From: CAYMEK01 sp964389305
GTDB lineage: Bacteria > Spirochaetota > Spirochaetia > SZUA-6 > DRHE01
Direction: 5' to 3'
Assembly: GCA_964389305.1 (NCBI GenBank)
Contig: CAYMEK010000038.1
Location: forward strand, 1-41,374
DNA length: 41,374 nucleotides
The notes beneath the pieces are model-generated. The model saw only the letters and a list, made by a program, of their open reading frames with translations. It was not told the DNA's origin and did no database searches. Shown piece after piece: positions 1 through 7,559 of this stretch (its first letter is position 1; each line of letters opens with the position of its first letter). Made by a program: the position numbers and the translations under genes.

Positions 1-55
1 AGAGGAAAACATGGCCAAAAACCGGCGGGTCGAAATCATCATCCTGGAAGACTGA
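1..55 (+). CDS. C-terminal end of an OmpA/MotB-like protein (partial)
   Basis: The first 55 bases are an open frame ending in TGA at 53-55. It encodes about 17 residues with the ending AKNRRVEIIILED. The N-R-R-V-E-I-I-I pattern is the typical last strand of the OmpA-like peptidoglycan-binding domain found in OmpA, Pal and MotB. The rest of the gene lies before the window, so I cannot tell a flagellar stator protein (MotB) from another OmpA-family envelope protein. The downstream neighbour is on the opposite strand and convergent. Confidence 0.55.
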   Translation, partial: EENMAKNRRVEIIILED

Positions 56-71
56 GTCAGCCCTGGCTCCC

Positions 72-962
72 TCACTCCGTGGTCGGGTCCGACAGACGAG
101 GAGGAATGCCTGTGCCTCTCACGGCGGAGCGATCCACGGGTTCCGGTTCCTGTTCAGCCATTCGTTTCTGCTCGTATTCCTCGAGCCTGCGGGAGATCTC
201 TTCGAGCTTTTTCTGAAGGCGCTTTATCTGGCGTTCCAGGCGCCGTTTTTCCGCCGCCAGCTGCTCCAGCGGATCGGCGGGGCGGGGCTTGGCCGGGGGC
301 AGGTACTCTCGCCTCACCATGTCAGGGCTCTTCTCGCCCAGCAGGGCTCTCTCGGCCTCCTTCCGAAGCTCCGGATCCGCTATCCGGGTCAGGGTCTTCA
401 TGTTTTCGTATCCGAGCCGGGGATCGATGTCGAGGAGCCTGGTCTTGATGATCGTGTTGGCTCCCGTCCTGGGGATGCACAGTACCCGGTCCAGGTAGTC
501 GGTGAAGCTGGTGTGATGCTTCTCGCAGAGCTTCTGGGCCCGAATCAGCAGCCCTCCCAGCTCTTTCATCAGCTCCCCGTTCACCGAGAGGACCCTCTCC
601 CGGATTTGCCGGGTTAGCTCTTCGAACTCCTCGATGACAGAAAAGGGATTGCGGTAGATGCCGAGACGCTCGGCCTCGTAGAGAAGCTCGTGGAACAGGC
701 TCCAGAACTCTCCCGTATGCGTGCGGGTGGAGACGGGTACCGGCGAGCTGGTGAACTGCAGGTGGTGGGCGTACTCGTGGATCGCCGTGTACATCAGCTC
801 GTTGTCGCTCAAGAAGTTCTTGTTGTGCAGCACGATCTCCCGGGTCTCCGACTTGTACAGGCCGTTCACCTTGCGGCTTTTCTTTCCGGACAATACGACC
901 TCGAAGTACTCGTCCGTCTCGCGGATCTGCAGGAGCTTTTCCTTGATCTGGTCGGTATTCAC
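72..962 (-). CDS. Putative zinc metallopeptidase-like protein (HEYAH) with C-terminal coiled coil
   Basis: A 296-residue protein starting at GTG 962. The SD-like GAGAGGTG lies a few bases upstream, and the family-like sequence begins there. The open frame continues upstream to about 1556, but that part is the antisense of the neighbouring cyclase gene and is not credible protein. Residues 62-67 read HEYAHH, an HExxH zinc motif. It is followed around residues 80-105 by HTGEFWSLFHELLYEAERLGIY, whose first half fits a SprT/M48-like fold with further acidic or histidine ligands. The C-terminal region (about 235-275) is rich in K/E/L/R heptads and should be a coiled coil. No signal peptide is visible, so it is probably cytoplasmic. 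The substrate is unknown. The family assignment is inference from the motif. Confidence 0.7.
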   Translation of the reverse strand: MNTDQIKEKLLQIRETDEYFEVVLSGKKSRKVNGLYKSETREIVLHNKNFLSDNELMYTAIHEYAHHLQFTSSPVPVSTRTHTGEFWSLFHELLYEAERLGIYRNPFSVIEEFEELTRQIRERVLSVNGELMKELGGLLIRAQKLCEKHHTSFTDYLDRVLCIPRTGANTIIKTRLLDIDPRLGYENMKTLTRIADPELRKEAERALLGEKSPDMVRREYLPPAKPRPADPLEQLAAEKRRLERQIKRLQKKLEEISRRLEEYEQKRMAEQEPEPVDRSAVRGTGIPPRLSDPTTE

Positions 963-1158
963 GGGCGCACCTCTCTCACCGTCACTGTTCGAAAACTCAC
1001 TATGGCACAATCGGTCGGCTTTGGGTAGGGCGGAGCAGATCCGACAGCGGTAGAACAGCAAAGGTGAATGGCGGCCATCCGAAAAATAAAAAAGTGATTG
1101 CTTTTCTAAGTGTCTATCCTTTAATATAAAACGGATACTATCATAGGGACGTACCCGG
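963..1158. other. Divergent intergenic region
   Basis: 196 bp between the divergent zinc peptidase and cyclase genes. Its right half is A/T-rich (A-runs at 1081-1093) and carries a promoter-like sequence for the cyclase gene, listed separately. I see no RNA gene in it. Confidence 0.5.
1098..1127 (+). promoter_or_regulatory. Sigma70-like promoter for the cyclase gene
   Basis: TTGCTT at 1098-1103 and TAATAT at 1122-1127 with an 18-bp spacer, in the A/T-rich part of the intergenic region. The predicted start would be near 1134. That leaves a short leader with SD TAGGGA (1144-1149) about 9 nt before ATG 1159. Confidence 0.5.
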
Positions 1159-2127
1159 ATGCTGGACCCTTCTCTGAGCAATGAGCTGGTCGAGATCATT
1201 GCCTCCGGATTTCGCACCAACGAGATCAATGAGCTGGGCCGGCTAATACTACCCTGTTTCGATTCCAACACCATTTCAGGTGTCGGACAGCATGTCTCCC
1301 TCTCTCCAAGAAAGGCCGCCAGGTTGCTCGTTACCGAGAGCGGCCGGCAGAGAAAGATAAAGGAGCTGGTCAAGCTGGTGGTAGAGCTGGACGGCGGGAT
1401 TATTCTGGGCCGGCAGGTACGCATCGATGAGCTGGAAACGTTCCTGAGTAAGCTCACCAGGGCGGGCTGGTTATATGATTTCAAACAGAGAAAGTTGATT
1501 TCCGCCAGCGAGAACCTGCAAGAGCTGCCGAACTGGGGCTGCCTCAAGGACGGCAAGCTCTATGACATCACGATTCTGAGTGTCGACATTGTGGGTAATT
1601 CCGGACTCGTTAAACGATACGGCATCAGGCGCATGGAGAAGCTGTACTACAAGCTGTGGGCGTTTCTAAGAAGAAAGCTGGAAAACCACGAAGGCCGGAT
1701 ATGGTCCTGGGCCGGAGACGGGGGCATCATGGCTTTTACTTTTTCCGGTCATGTGCAGAAAGCCGTACACTGTGCTCTCGAGATCCAGTGTACTATGCCG
1801 GTATTCAATCTGAGCGTTTCCGAGCTGGTTTCCGAGCCGATATCCCTGCGATTGGCCATGGATACGGGAAAGGTCAAGTTCTATGCCGACACGGGAAGGA
1901 TCGTATCGGAGGTGATCAACTATGCCGCCCATCTGGAAAAAAAATGTGCCAGGGCGGGAACAGTGGCAATCTCGCGACCTGTTTGGGCAGGCCTTACCGC
2001 TTCCAGCCAGTCCCTGTTCCGCTTCACCGATGTCTTCGAGGATCGTGATTATTTCCGCGTACCGGCGAGACTCGATCAGTTGCCTGCGGCGGATGAGGTG
2101 GCCGATGGGATGGAGCTGCGTGCCTGA
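1159..2127 (+). CDS. Class III adenylate/guanylate cyclase-like protein with unassigned N-terminal domain
   Basis: A 322-residue soluble protein. Residues 135-290 match a class III nucleotidyl cyclase homology domain. The first metal-binding Asp sits in SVDIVG (D143), the second in AGDGG (D187), and the late motif INYAAHLE aligns with the usual VNxAARLE. The asparagine is kept (N254), but the transition-state arginine is histidine (H258), so catalysis is uncertain. Residues 1-125 are a helical domain I cannot name. Its leucine-rich helices resemble small adaptor or effector-associated domains that recruit partners, but that is only an impression. No membrane segment, HAMP or GAF domain is visible. 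It is flanked by a zinc peptidase-like gene (divergent) and a MntA/HepT toxin-antitoxin pair (convergent), so it may belong to an accessory stress or conflict module. Confidence 0.75.
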   Translation: MLDPSLSNELVEIIASGFRTNEINELGRLILPCFDSNTISGVGQHVSLSPRKAARLLVTESGRQRKIKELVKLVVELDGGIILGRQVRIDELETFLSKLTRAGWLYDFKQRKLISASENLQELPNWGCLKDGKLYDITILSVDIVGNSGLVKRYGIRRMEKLYYKLWAFLRRKLENHEGRIWSWAGDGGIMAFTFSGHVQKAVHCALEIQCTMPVFNLSVSELVSEPISLRLAMDTGKVKFYADTGRIVSEVINYAAHLEKKCARAGTVAISRPVWAGLTASSQSLFRFTDVFEDRDYFRVPARLDQLPAADEVADGMELRA

Positions 2128-2139
2128 GCACGGCATAGA

Positions 2140-2637
2140 TTAAGGACCGAGCTTCGCCGCGATCTTTCGAAGTTGTGCTGCAAACCGTGCGTGGGCTTTC
2201 CTGAATAGCTCCAGCGTTTCTCCAAGATCCTGTTGAACAATCTCCACCCGTTTGGGGTCCAGCTCACTCTGATAGACGTTCCTGAATACGTGCCGGAATG
2301 CCCGTAGTTCGTCGATTTTCCTGGCCAGTGTTCGAGTGAGCAGCGCGGGCCTCACTCCTTCGATTTCCAAAGTCATATGTTCGACCAGATCTTTATGCCA
2401 TGAGAGTGGATCGAGAGAGTTTTCGAAGTCCTTCGAGATTCGAATGAAGTAGTTCTCCAGCAAGTTGTATATGTTGTGAATCGTATAACCCAAAGACGCC
2501 CAGTCCAGCTCTTCATCGCTTCCTTGCCGGACACGGTTCCAGGCTCTCAGGTTCTTCTTCTGGAGCTCTTCGAGCATTTTCAGGTCAGCGTTGAGCGCAG
2601 CCACCAGACGAAGTATATCGCTACTTTTTCTTTTCAT
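2140..2637 (-). CDS. HepT-like ribonuclease toxin (MntA/HepT system)
   Basis: A 165-residue protein, start chosen at ATG 2637 (MKRKSSD), which overlaps the end of the upstream mntA-like gene by 17 bp. It is largely helical. Residues 111-128 read LRAFRHVFRNVYQSELDP, the signature I associate with the HepT-like ribonuclease variant (R-x3-H...R-x2-Y) rather than the classical R-x4-H-x-Y of HepT. HepT proteins are HEPN-fold RNases that cut RNA and are silenced by AMPylation of a tyrosine near the active site by the partner MNT enzyme; here that residue could be Y122. Overlapping co-transcription with a nucleotidyltransferase gene supports the call. It ends 12 bp from the convergent cyclase gene. 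Confidence 0.8.
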   Translation of the reverse strand: MKRKSSDILRLVAALNADLKMLEELQKKNLRAWNRVRQGSDEELDWASLGYTIHNIYNLLENYFIRISKDFENSLDPLSWHKDLVEHMTLEIEGVRPALLTRTLARKIDELRAFRHVFRNVYQSELDPKRVEIVQQDLGETLELFRKAHARFAAQLRKIAAKLGP

Positions 2638-2998
2638 AGAGGATTTTGCCGTACTTTTGAATTGAATCTCTGATGTGCTCCGGTGTTCGATCGAGATCCA
2701 CAACGTCTACCCGAAAAGGGCTTTTCAAGCCGCAAGCCACAAGTTGCAGAAACCTATCGGATCTGACTGCAAGATCGATATCAAAGGACAGAGAAAAAAC
2801 CCGTTCTTCAGCGAGCGAGCCGAATAACACCACTCGTTCCAGATCAGGATCGATTTCGAGAAACAGCCTCACCAGCCTGTCGACCTCCTGATGAGCCTGG
2901 TACACCCGTTCCCGTATCTTTTGCTCCTCCTTCCGGTTTTGCTTCCTTATGCGTTCGGCGATCACGGCAAGCTTGTCTTTGCGTTTTCTTGAGCCCAT
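2621..2998 (-). CDS. MNT-domain nucleotidyltransferase antitoxin (MntA-like)
   Basis: A 125-residue protein starting at ATG 2998. The start is supported by a good promoter whose predicted transcript begins near 3047, downstream of all longer in-frame starts. Residues 54-78 contain RVVLFGSLAEE...FDIDLAV, the minimal nucleotidyltransferase motif: G60-S61 and the metal-binding pair D73/D75. The GS-to-DxD spacing is 11 residues rather than the common 10. In characterised MntA-HepT pairs the MNT protein neutralises the toxin by adding AMP to it. The N-terminal 40 residues are a highly charged K/R/E helix not typical of minimal MNT proteins. First gene of a two-gene operon with the HepT-like toxin. 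Confidence 0.8.
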   Translation of the reverse strand: MGSRKRKDKLAVIAERIRKQNRKEEQKIRERVYQAHQEVDRLVRLFLEIDPDLERVVLFGSLAEERVFSLSFDIDLAVRSDRFLQLVACGLKSPFRVDVVDLDRTPEHIRDSIQKYGKILYEKKK

Positions 2999-3053
2999 AA
3001 CACTGCTTCTGAAAATCCGCTGCCCGGGCGTTTCCTTGAAAGAATACGGAAGT

Positions 3054-3082
3054 ATCATATACCTTTGTTGTCTGCTGCTCAA
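3054..3082 (-). promoter_or_regulatory. Promoter of the mntA-hepT operon
   Basis: On the minus strand TTGAGC (3077-3082) and TATGAT (3054-3059) are separated by exactly 17 bp. The predicted start is near 3047, giving a leader of about 49 nt before ATG 2998. Confidence 0.6.
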
Positions 3083-3185
3083 CTGCTCTGAGTTTTCGAT
3101 GCAGAATCGATTTAAAAGGATTTGTCCAAGATCGAGCAGAGGGCCGTACTCTGATTGTTGCCTAATCCCCCCATTCTCTCCTATT

Positions 3186-3290
3186 ATGAGCGAAGCGAAG
3201 ATACATGGAGCGAGGATAAGCTGAACGAGAACCAGTGCAGCGAGGATGCGTGAAGCGAAGTCAACGCGAGAATGAGCGCAGCGAATATGA
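3186..3290. repeat. Degenerate 15-bp tandem repeat array
   Basis: Five in-phase 15-bp units run from 3186 to 3260, followed by about two decayed, partly out-of-phase units up to 3290. The conserved core is a GAAGCGAAG/GCAGCGAGG-type block at the end of each unit, with the first six bases more variable. The array fills most of the gap between the mntA promoter and the phosphohexomutase gene. On the minus strand it can be read as a repeating S-L-H-(A/V)-S peptide, but there is no supporting gene context. Function unknown. Confidence 0.7.
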
Positions 3291-3327
3291 ATGCAAATAG
3301 TCCCGATGGCGGGAAGAGGTGTGTGAG

Positions 3328-4746
3328 ATGATCGATGTCGACAGCGCGGCATTTCGAAGCATGTTCAGGGAGTACGACCTGCGGGGGCGGGTTAGCGATG
3401 AGGAGCTGAACGTCGAGTCGGTGCGCCGGATAGCCCACGCCTTCGGTATTTTCCTCAAGCGGCGCAAGATCGATACGGCCGTAGCGGGCTACGACAACCG
3501 CAAGACCTCATTGAATTTCAAGAACGCCGCGGTTACGGGTCTGCTTTCCGCCGGCTGCAACGTGCTGGACATCGGGCTCACCCTGAGCCCGGTGCTGTAT
3601 TTCGCCCAGCACCACTTCCAGTGTCCCGGAGGGCTCATGGTCACGGCTAGCCACAATCCCGACGACTGGAGCGGAATGAAGCTCAGCGACGGCCTGTCCA
3701 GGACCCTGGGACCGGCGCAGATGAAGGAGCTGTACGAGCTGGTGGCTTCCAGGGAAAAGGCCAGCGGTAACGGGAAGTACGAGGCCCGCAACGTACGGCC
3801 GGCTTATATCGAGAGGGTCTCCGACGGGGTGAAGCTGGATCGCCCGCTGAAAGTAGTCATGGAATGCGGGAACGGCGGAGCCGGGCTTTTCGCCTACGAG
3901 ATACTGCAGAAGATCGGCTGCCTTACTTTCCAGCTCTACTGCGATCCGGACACCACCTATCCGCATTACTTTCCCAATCCTTCCAACCTCAAGGCCCGCC
4001 GGCGCCTGCGGGAGATGGTAACACACCCCTACATTCAGGCCGACATCGGCCTGGGCTTCGACGGCGACGGCGACCGGATCGGCGTGCAGGACGGGCAGGG
4101 CAAGGATGTCTGGAGCGATGTGGTTTTGATCTTTCTGGCCCGCCAGATGCTTACCCATAAGCCGGGCGCCCAGATCGTGTTCGACGTGAAGTGTTCTCAG
4201 GCTTTAATCGAGGAGATCGAAGCCAACGGCGGTAAGCCGGTGATGTGGAAGACCGGCCATTCCCACATCAAGGCCAAGCTGCATGAGCTGGACGCGGAGC
4301 TGGCCGGAGAGCGCAGCGGCCACATCTTTTACAATCACGGATACTACGGCTTCGACGACGCCCTGTACGCGGCGGTGCGGCTGCTGGAGTATCTGGCCGG
4401 CCAGAAGAAAAACTTTTCCGAGCTGCTGGACACGGTGCCCAAGTACGTCACCTCCCCGGAGATAGCCGCCCACTGCCCGGATGAGGTCAAGTATCGGGTC
4501 GTAGAGGAACTGGTGGCGGAGTTCAAGAAGGAATACGGGGACAAGGTCATCGACATCAACGGGGCGCGCGTGGTGTTCGACGATGGCTGGGGCCTGGTGC
4601 GGGCTTCCTCGAACCTTCCCGAGCTGGTAATCATTTTCGAGGCCAGGACGGAGCAGCGGCTGCGTCAGATCCGCGAGCTTTTTCGCAAAAAGATTCTCGC
4701 CCACCCCGAGGTCGACTCTGAATGGCAGAACGACATCTACGCCTGA
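3328..4746 (+). CDS. manB: Phosphomannomutase/phosphoglucomutase
   Basis: A 472-residue alpha-D-phosphohexomutase. Start chosen at ATG 3328, 8 nt after AAGAGG; a GTG three codons earlier would overlap the SD. The N-terminus FREYDLRG is typical of the AlgC/ManB branch. The phosphoserine loop is TASHNP (S108), the metal-binding loop is DGDGDR (about residue 250), and the sugar-binding loop is GERSGH followed by the YYGFDDA segment. The domain order matches the four-domain family and the length is normal. The enzyme interconverts hexose 1- and 6-phosphates for nucleotide-sugar and envelope polysaccharide synthesis. Sequence alone does not separate mannose from glucose specificity. Chorismate synthase follows 30 bp downstream and may be co-transcribed. 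Confidence 0.92.
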   Translation: MIDVDSAAFRSMFREYDLRGRVSDEELNVESVRRIAHAFGIFLKRRKIDTAVAGYDNRKTSLNFKNAAVTGLLSAGCNVLDIGLTLSPVLYFAQHHFQCPGGLMVTASHNPDDWSGMKLSDGLSRTLGPAQMKELYELVASREKASGNGKYEARNVRPAYIERVSDGVKLDRPLKVVMECGNGGAGLFAYEILQKIGCLTFQLYCDPDTTYPHYFPNPSNLKARRRLREMVTHPYIQADIGLGFDGDGDRIGVQDGQGKDVWSDVVLIFLARQMLTHKPGAQIVFDVKCSQALIEEIEANGGKPVMWKTGHSHIKAKLHELDAELAGERSGHIFYNHGYYGFDDALYAAVRLLEYLAGQKKNFSELLDTVPKYVTSPEIAAHCPDEVKYRVVEELVAEFKKEYGDKVIDINGARVVFDDGWGLVRASSNLPELVIIFEARTEQRLRQIRELFRKKILAHPEVDSEWQNDIYA

Positions 4747-4776
4747 TCTCTCCATTCGAGGAGCTCGAGGTGTAAT

Positions 4777-5976
4777 ATGAACAGCTTCGGCCGCTATTTC
4801 CGGGTCACCACCCTCGGCGAGTCGCACGGAAGGGCCATCGGCGCGGTGATCGATGGTTGCCCGCCGGGATTGGATCTCAAGGAGGAAGAGATACAGGCCG
4901 AGCTGGACCTGCGCAAGCCAGGCCAGAGCGAGCTGACCACCTCGCGCAGGGAGCCGGACCGGGTCGAGATCCTGTCAGGGGTGTTCGAAGGAAAGACGCT
5001 CGGTACACCGATCGCCCTGGTTATATTCAATCGGGACATGCGTCCCTCCGATTATTCCACGCTCGCGAACATCTATCGCCCCGGCCATGCCGACTATACC
5101 TACCAGATGAAATTCGGTCGCAGGGACTACCGGGGGGGCGGCCGTTCTTCAGGTCGGGAGACCGCCGCCCGCGTAGCCGCCGGGGCGGTTGCCCGGAAGC
5201 TCCTGGCAGGAAAGGGGATACAGGTACTGGCCTTTGCCCGCGCGATCGGAGGGGTGCGGCTGTCGGAGGGGGAGCTAGCGCGGCTTTTCGCTGACGAGGG
5301 CGACGCCGTCCCGTCTGCGCCAGCAACGGCCTCCCCGGCCGACGGGAGCCCGCCCGCCGAGGAGGCCGCAATACCGGTGAAGCCGCCCGTTGGCCTCGAC
5401 CGCATCCGCAGGGCCGTCTACTCCTCCAGGGTGCGCTGCCCTGATCCCGAGACGGCCCGAGGCATGGAAAAAGCTATCGCCGCAGCAGCCGAAGAGCAGG
5501 ATTCGGTGGGCGGCGTGGTTGAGGCCCGAGCCTTCGGGGTACCGGCGGGATTGGGTAATCCGGTGTTCGGGAAGATCGAAGCCCGAATCGGGCAGGCGGT
5601 GCTCTCCATCGGTGCGGTCAAGGGGATCGAGTTCGGCCAAGGCTTCGAGCTGGCTTCCTTGAGGGGCAGTCAGGCCAACGATCCCTTCAAGACTGACCTT
5701 GCCGGTAGAGTGGTGCCCGCCGCCAATCGGGCGGGAGGCATGGCCGGGGGCATCAGCACGGGGCTGCCGATCGTGTGCCGGGCAGCGGTGAAGCCTACCT
5801 CTTCGATCGGCAGGTCCCAGAACACGGTGGACGCCCAGGGCAGGCCCGTCGAGTTGGTGGTTGATGGCAGGCACGATCCCTGCATTGTCATCCGGCTCGT
5901 GCCGGTTGTGGAGCACATGATCAACCTGGTTCTGATCGACCTCCTGCTGGCGCAGCGAGCTATTGTCGGCTGGTAG
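4777..5976 (+). CDS. aroC: Chorismate synthase
   Basis: A 399-residue enzyme of the shikimate pathway that converts 5-enolpyruvylshikimate-3-phosphate to chorismate with reduced FMN. The start NSFGRYFRVTTLGESHG is the canonical N-terminus, and the SD GAGG precedes the ATG. Further signatures are RPGHADYTYQMKF (about 101-113), GGGRSSGRETAARVAAG (120-136) and GGMAGGISTG with the following AVKPTSSI in the C-terminal half. Between residues about 172 and 205 there is an Ala/Pro/Ser-rich low-complexity insertion, which makes this protein slightly longer than the usual 350-390 residues. It probably lies in a surface loop and should not disturb catalysis. Confidence 0.96.
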   Translation: MNSFGRYFRVTTLGESHGRAIGAVIDGCPPGLDLKEEEIQAELDLRKPGQSELTTSRREPDRVEILSGVFEGKTLGTPIALVIFNRDMRPSDYSTLANIYRPGHADYTYQMKFGRRDYRGGGRSSGRETAARVAAGAVARKLLAGKGIQVLAFARAIGGVRLSEGELARLFADEGDAVPSAPATASPADGSPPAEEAAIPVKPPVGLDRIRRAVYSSRVRCPDPETARGMEKAIAAAAEEQDSVGGVVEARAFGVPAGLGNPVFGKIEARIGQAVLSIGAVKGIEFGQGFELASLRGSQANDPFKTDLAGRVVPAANRAGGMAGGISTGLPIVCRAAVKPTSSIGRSQNTVDAQGRPVELVVDGRHDPCIVIRLVPVVEHMINLVLIDLLLAQRAIVGW

Positions 5977-6035
5977 GCGGCCGGCTGGCAGGTCGGAGGT
6001 CTCGAAACCGAAAAATGGTGACACGACTGCCGTGC

Positions 6036-6073
6036 GCAGGCATTATATTTGTAGGTAGCGTGCCTGCGGGCAC
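6036..6073 (+). promoter_or_regulatory. Inverted repeat upstream of the small membrane protein gene
   Basis: GCAGGCA (6036-6042) and TGCCTGC (6061-6067) form a 7-bp stem that can be extended outward by GTGC/GCAC with a two-base bulge. It is followed by an A-rich run, not a T-run, so a plus-strand intrinsic terminator for aroC is unlikely. It could be an operator or a leader hairpin for the gene at 6118. Confidence 0.35.
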
Positions 6074-6117
6074 AATAAAAAAATAAAGCCTACAGGAGCT
6101 TACAACAGGAGCGCATC

Positions 6118-6474
6118 ATGGGAGATATCATACCGCGCAACCAACTCGTCAAGCAGGGTTTCCAGGGTGTAGCCGGGATCGTGGGGGGCGTCGGGCTGCT
6201 GATCCTGAAAGCGATTTCTTCGGCCGGATTCGTTCCCGGGCTGATCGCCGGCGGCATCGTCTCGGTGGCCGGCCTGGTTATCGCTTCCTCGAAGGAAGAC
6301 CGCACGGCCGGTATGGTCGCGCTTGGCGCAGGGGCGGCCACGATTCTGGCGTCGATCCCCGTGATCGGAGGAGTGGTCGGCTGGATGATGCCGGTGGCCG
6401 GAATCGGCCTGATCATAGCCGGGGGGATATCCCTGTTCAGGTTCTGGCGGAACCTGCGCCGGCGCAGCCGGTAA
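6118..6474 (+). CDS. Small glycine-rich membrane protein, function unknown
   Basis: A 118-residue protein starting at ATG 6118 behind a clear AGGAG. It has three hydrophobic glycine/alanine-rich segments (about residues 18-38, 40-58 and 63-105, the last long enough to span twice). A short polar loop with KEDRTAG separates them, and the basic C-terminus WRNLRRRSR should sit in the cytoplasm. I do not recognise the family. The Gly-zipper-like pattern (GGVVGW, GGISLF) resembles small inner-membrane proteins of the YtxH/glycine-zipper type, but no decisive motif is present. It stands alone between aroC and a TSUP permease. Confidence 0.7.
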   Translation: MGDIIPRNQLVKQGFQGVAGIVGGVGLLILKAISSAGFVPGLIAGGIVSVAGLVIASSKEDRTAGMVALGAGAATILASIPVIGGVVGWMMPVAGIGLIIAGGISLFRFWRNLRRRSR

Positions 6475-6631
6475 CCGGCCGCCGGGACGACCTCCGCAGC
6501 CTGCGATGGACAGGCCGGCAGCCCGACGACCGTAGCCTGACGTGCAGGGGCCGCCGACCGCGGCGATCTCGAACCCCGAAGCGAATCCGAACGCCCTTGA
6601 CCAATACGGGCGCGTGGCTTAGCCTTCGCTC

Positions 6632-7546
6632 ATGCTTTTTCTTACCCTCCCGGTTTCCGGAGTGGAGATCTGGATCCCGGGAATCGTTCTTGCAGGGTTA
6701 CTGATCGGATTTCTCATAGGCTTGTTCGGCGTTGGGGGAGGTTTTCTGCTTACTCCCGCGCTCAAGGTTATATTCGGGATTCCTTACGCCCTTGCCGTAG
6801 GCAGCAGCCTGGCCCAGGTCTTTGTCAACAGCACTGTCGCCTCCTTCAGGCACTGGCGCAACGGTAAGATAGACATAAAGCTGGGATTGCTGCTGGCCGC
6901 CGGGGCCACAGCCGGGACCGAGGCAGGAGTATGGCTTCTGCTGCTCTTGAAACAAGGCGGCACAGTGGTGATCAACGGCCGTTCCTTTGCACTGCTGGAT
7001 CTGGTCTTGAGTCTGCTCTTTATAGTCCTTCTGGTCGCTATGGCGATCATCGTTGTCCTGGAAACCAGCCGCAAATCCCTCCTCCAGGAGGTCGACACCG
7101 CGGTATCGCGCTGGCTGCGGGCAGTCCGGTTCAAGCCGCTGCTCAGCTTTCCGCGCAGCCGGCTCGTTTCCTATAGCTCCTGGATTCCGCTGATACTCAG
7201 CATCTTCGCCGGCGTTCTGACCGGACTGATGGGAGTGGGCGGTGGGTTCGTTCAATTCCCCCTCCTTATCTACGTAATCGGCGTGCCGACGCACGTCGCG
7301 GTGGGTACCAGCGCATTCCAGGTACTCATAGCCAGCGGCTACGGCGCGACCCGCCACGCGCTTCTTGGCGACGTGGATTTCCTCCTGGTGGTTCTACTCT
7401 CCGCCGGCTCCTTCGCCGGCGTCCAGTTGGGCGTGAAGGCGTCGCAGGTGCTCGGCGGCCGCAGCATCCGGCGCTATTTCGCCCTGGTTTTAGCTGCCGG
7501 TGTGGGTCTCGTTGTCTGGGATTTGATCCGGCAAATCCTTTTTTAG
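6632..7546 (+). CDS. TauE/SafE (TSUP) family membrane permease
   Basis: A 304-residue polytopic membrane protein with about eight hydrophobic segments in two internally similar halves. The first half contains GLFGVGGGFLLTPAL and the second GLMGVGGGFVQFPLLIYVIGVPTHVAVGTS. These paired GxGGG...P...G..A.GTS motifs are the TSUP (sulfite exporter TauE/SafE) signature. The family carries small organosulfur or sulfur oxyanions, but the substrate cannot be predicted here. No SD precedes ATG 6632. TTGACC (6597-6602) and a weak TAGCCT (6620-6625) place a possible transcript start on the ATG. miaB starts 13 bp after the stop. Confidence 0.88.
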   Translation: MLFLTLPVSGVEIWIPGIVLAGLLIGFLIGLFGVGGGFLLTPALKVIFGIPYALAVGSSLAQVFVNSTVASFRHWRNGKIDIKLGLLLAAGATAGTEAGVWLLLLLKQGGTVVINGRSFALLDLVLSLLFIVLLVAMAIIVVLETSRKSLLQEVDTAVSRWLRAVRFKPLLSFPRSRLVSYSSWIPLILSIFAGVLTGLMGVGGGFVQFPLLIYVIGVPTHVAVGTSAFQVLIASGYGATRHALLGDVDFLLVVLLSAGSFAGVQLGVKASQVLGGRSIRRYFALVLAAGVGLVVWDLIRQILF

Positions 7547-7552
7547 TACAAT
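7523..7552 (+). promoter_or_regulatory. Promoter of miaB (predicted leaderless)
   Basis: TTGATC (7523-7528) and TACAAT (7547-7552) with an 18-bp spacer lie at the end of the TSUP gene. The -10 box ends 7 nt before ATG 7560 and no SD is present, so transcription should start at or next to the initiation codon. Confidence 0.5.
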
Positions 7553-7559
7553 TGGTATT

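Noticed and set aside
963..1556. N-terminal extension of the zinc peptidase reading frame
   Set aside because: It is antisense to the cyclase gene and its promoter and has Ser/Arg-rich shadow composition. A GTG start with an SD at 962 fits better.
3184..3438. Minus-strand ORF with S-L-H-A/V-S repeats
   Set aside because: The repetition comes from the 15-bp DNA repeat, and the frame runs into the antisense of the phosphohexomutase gene.
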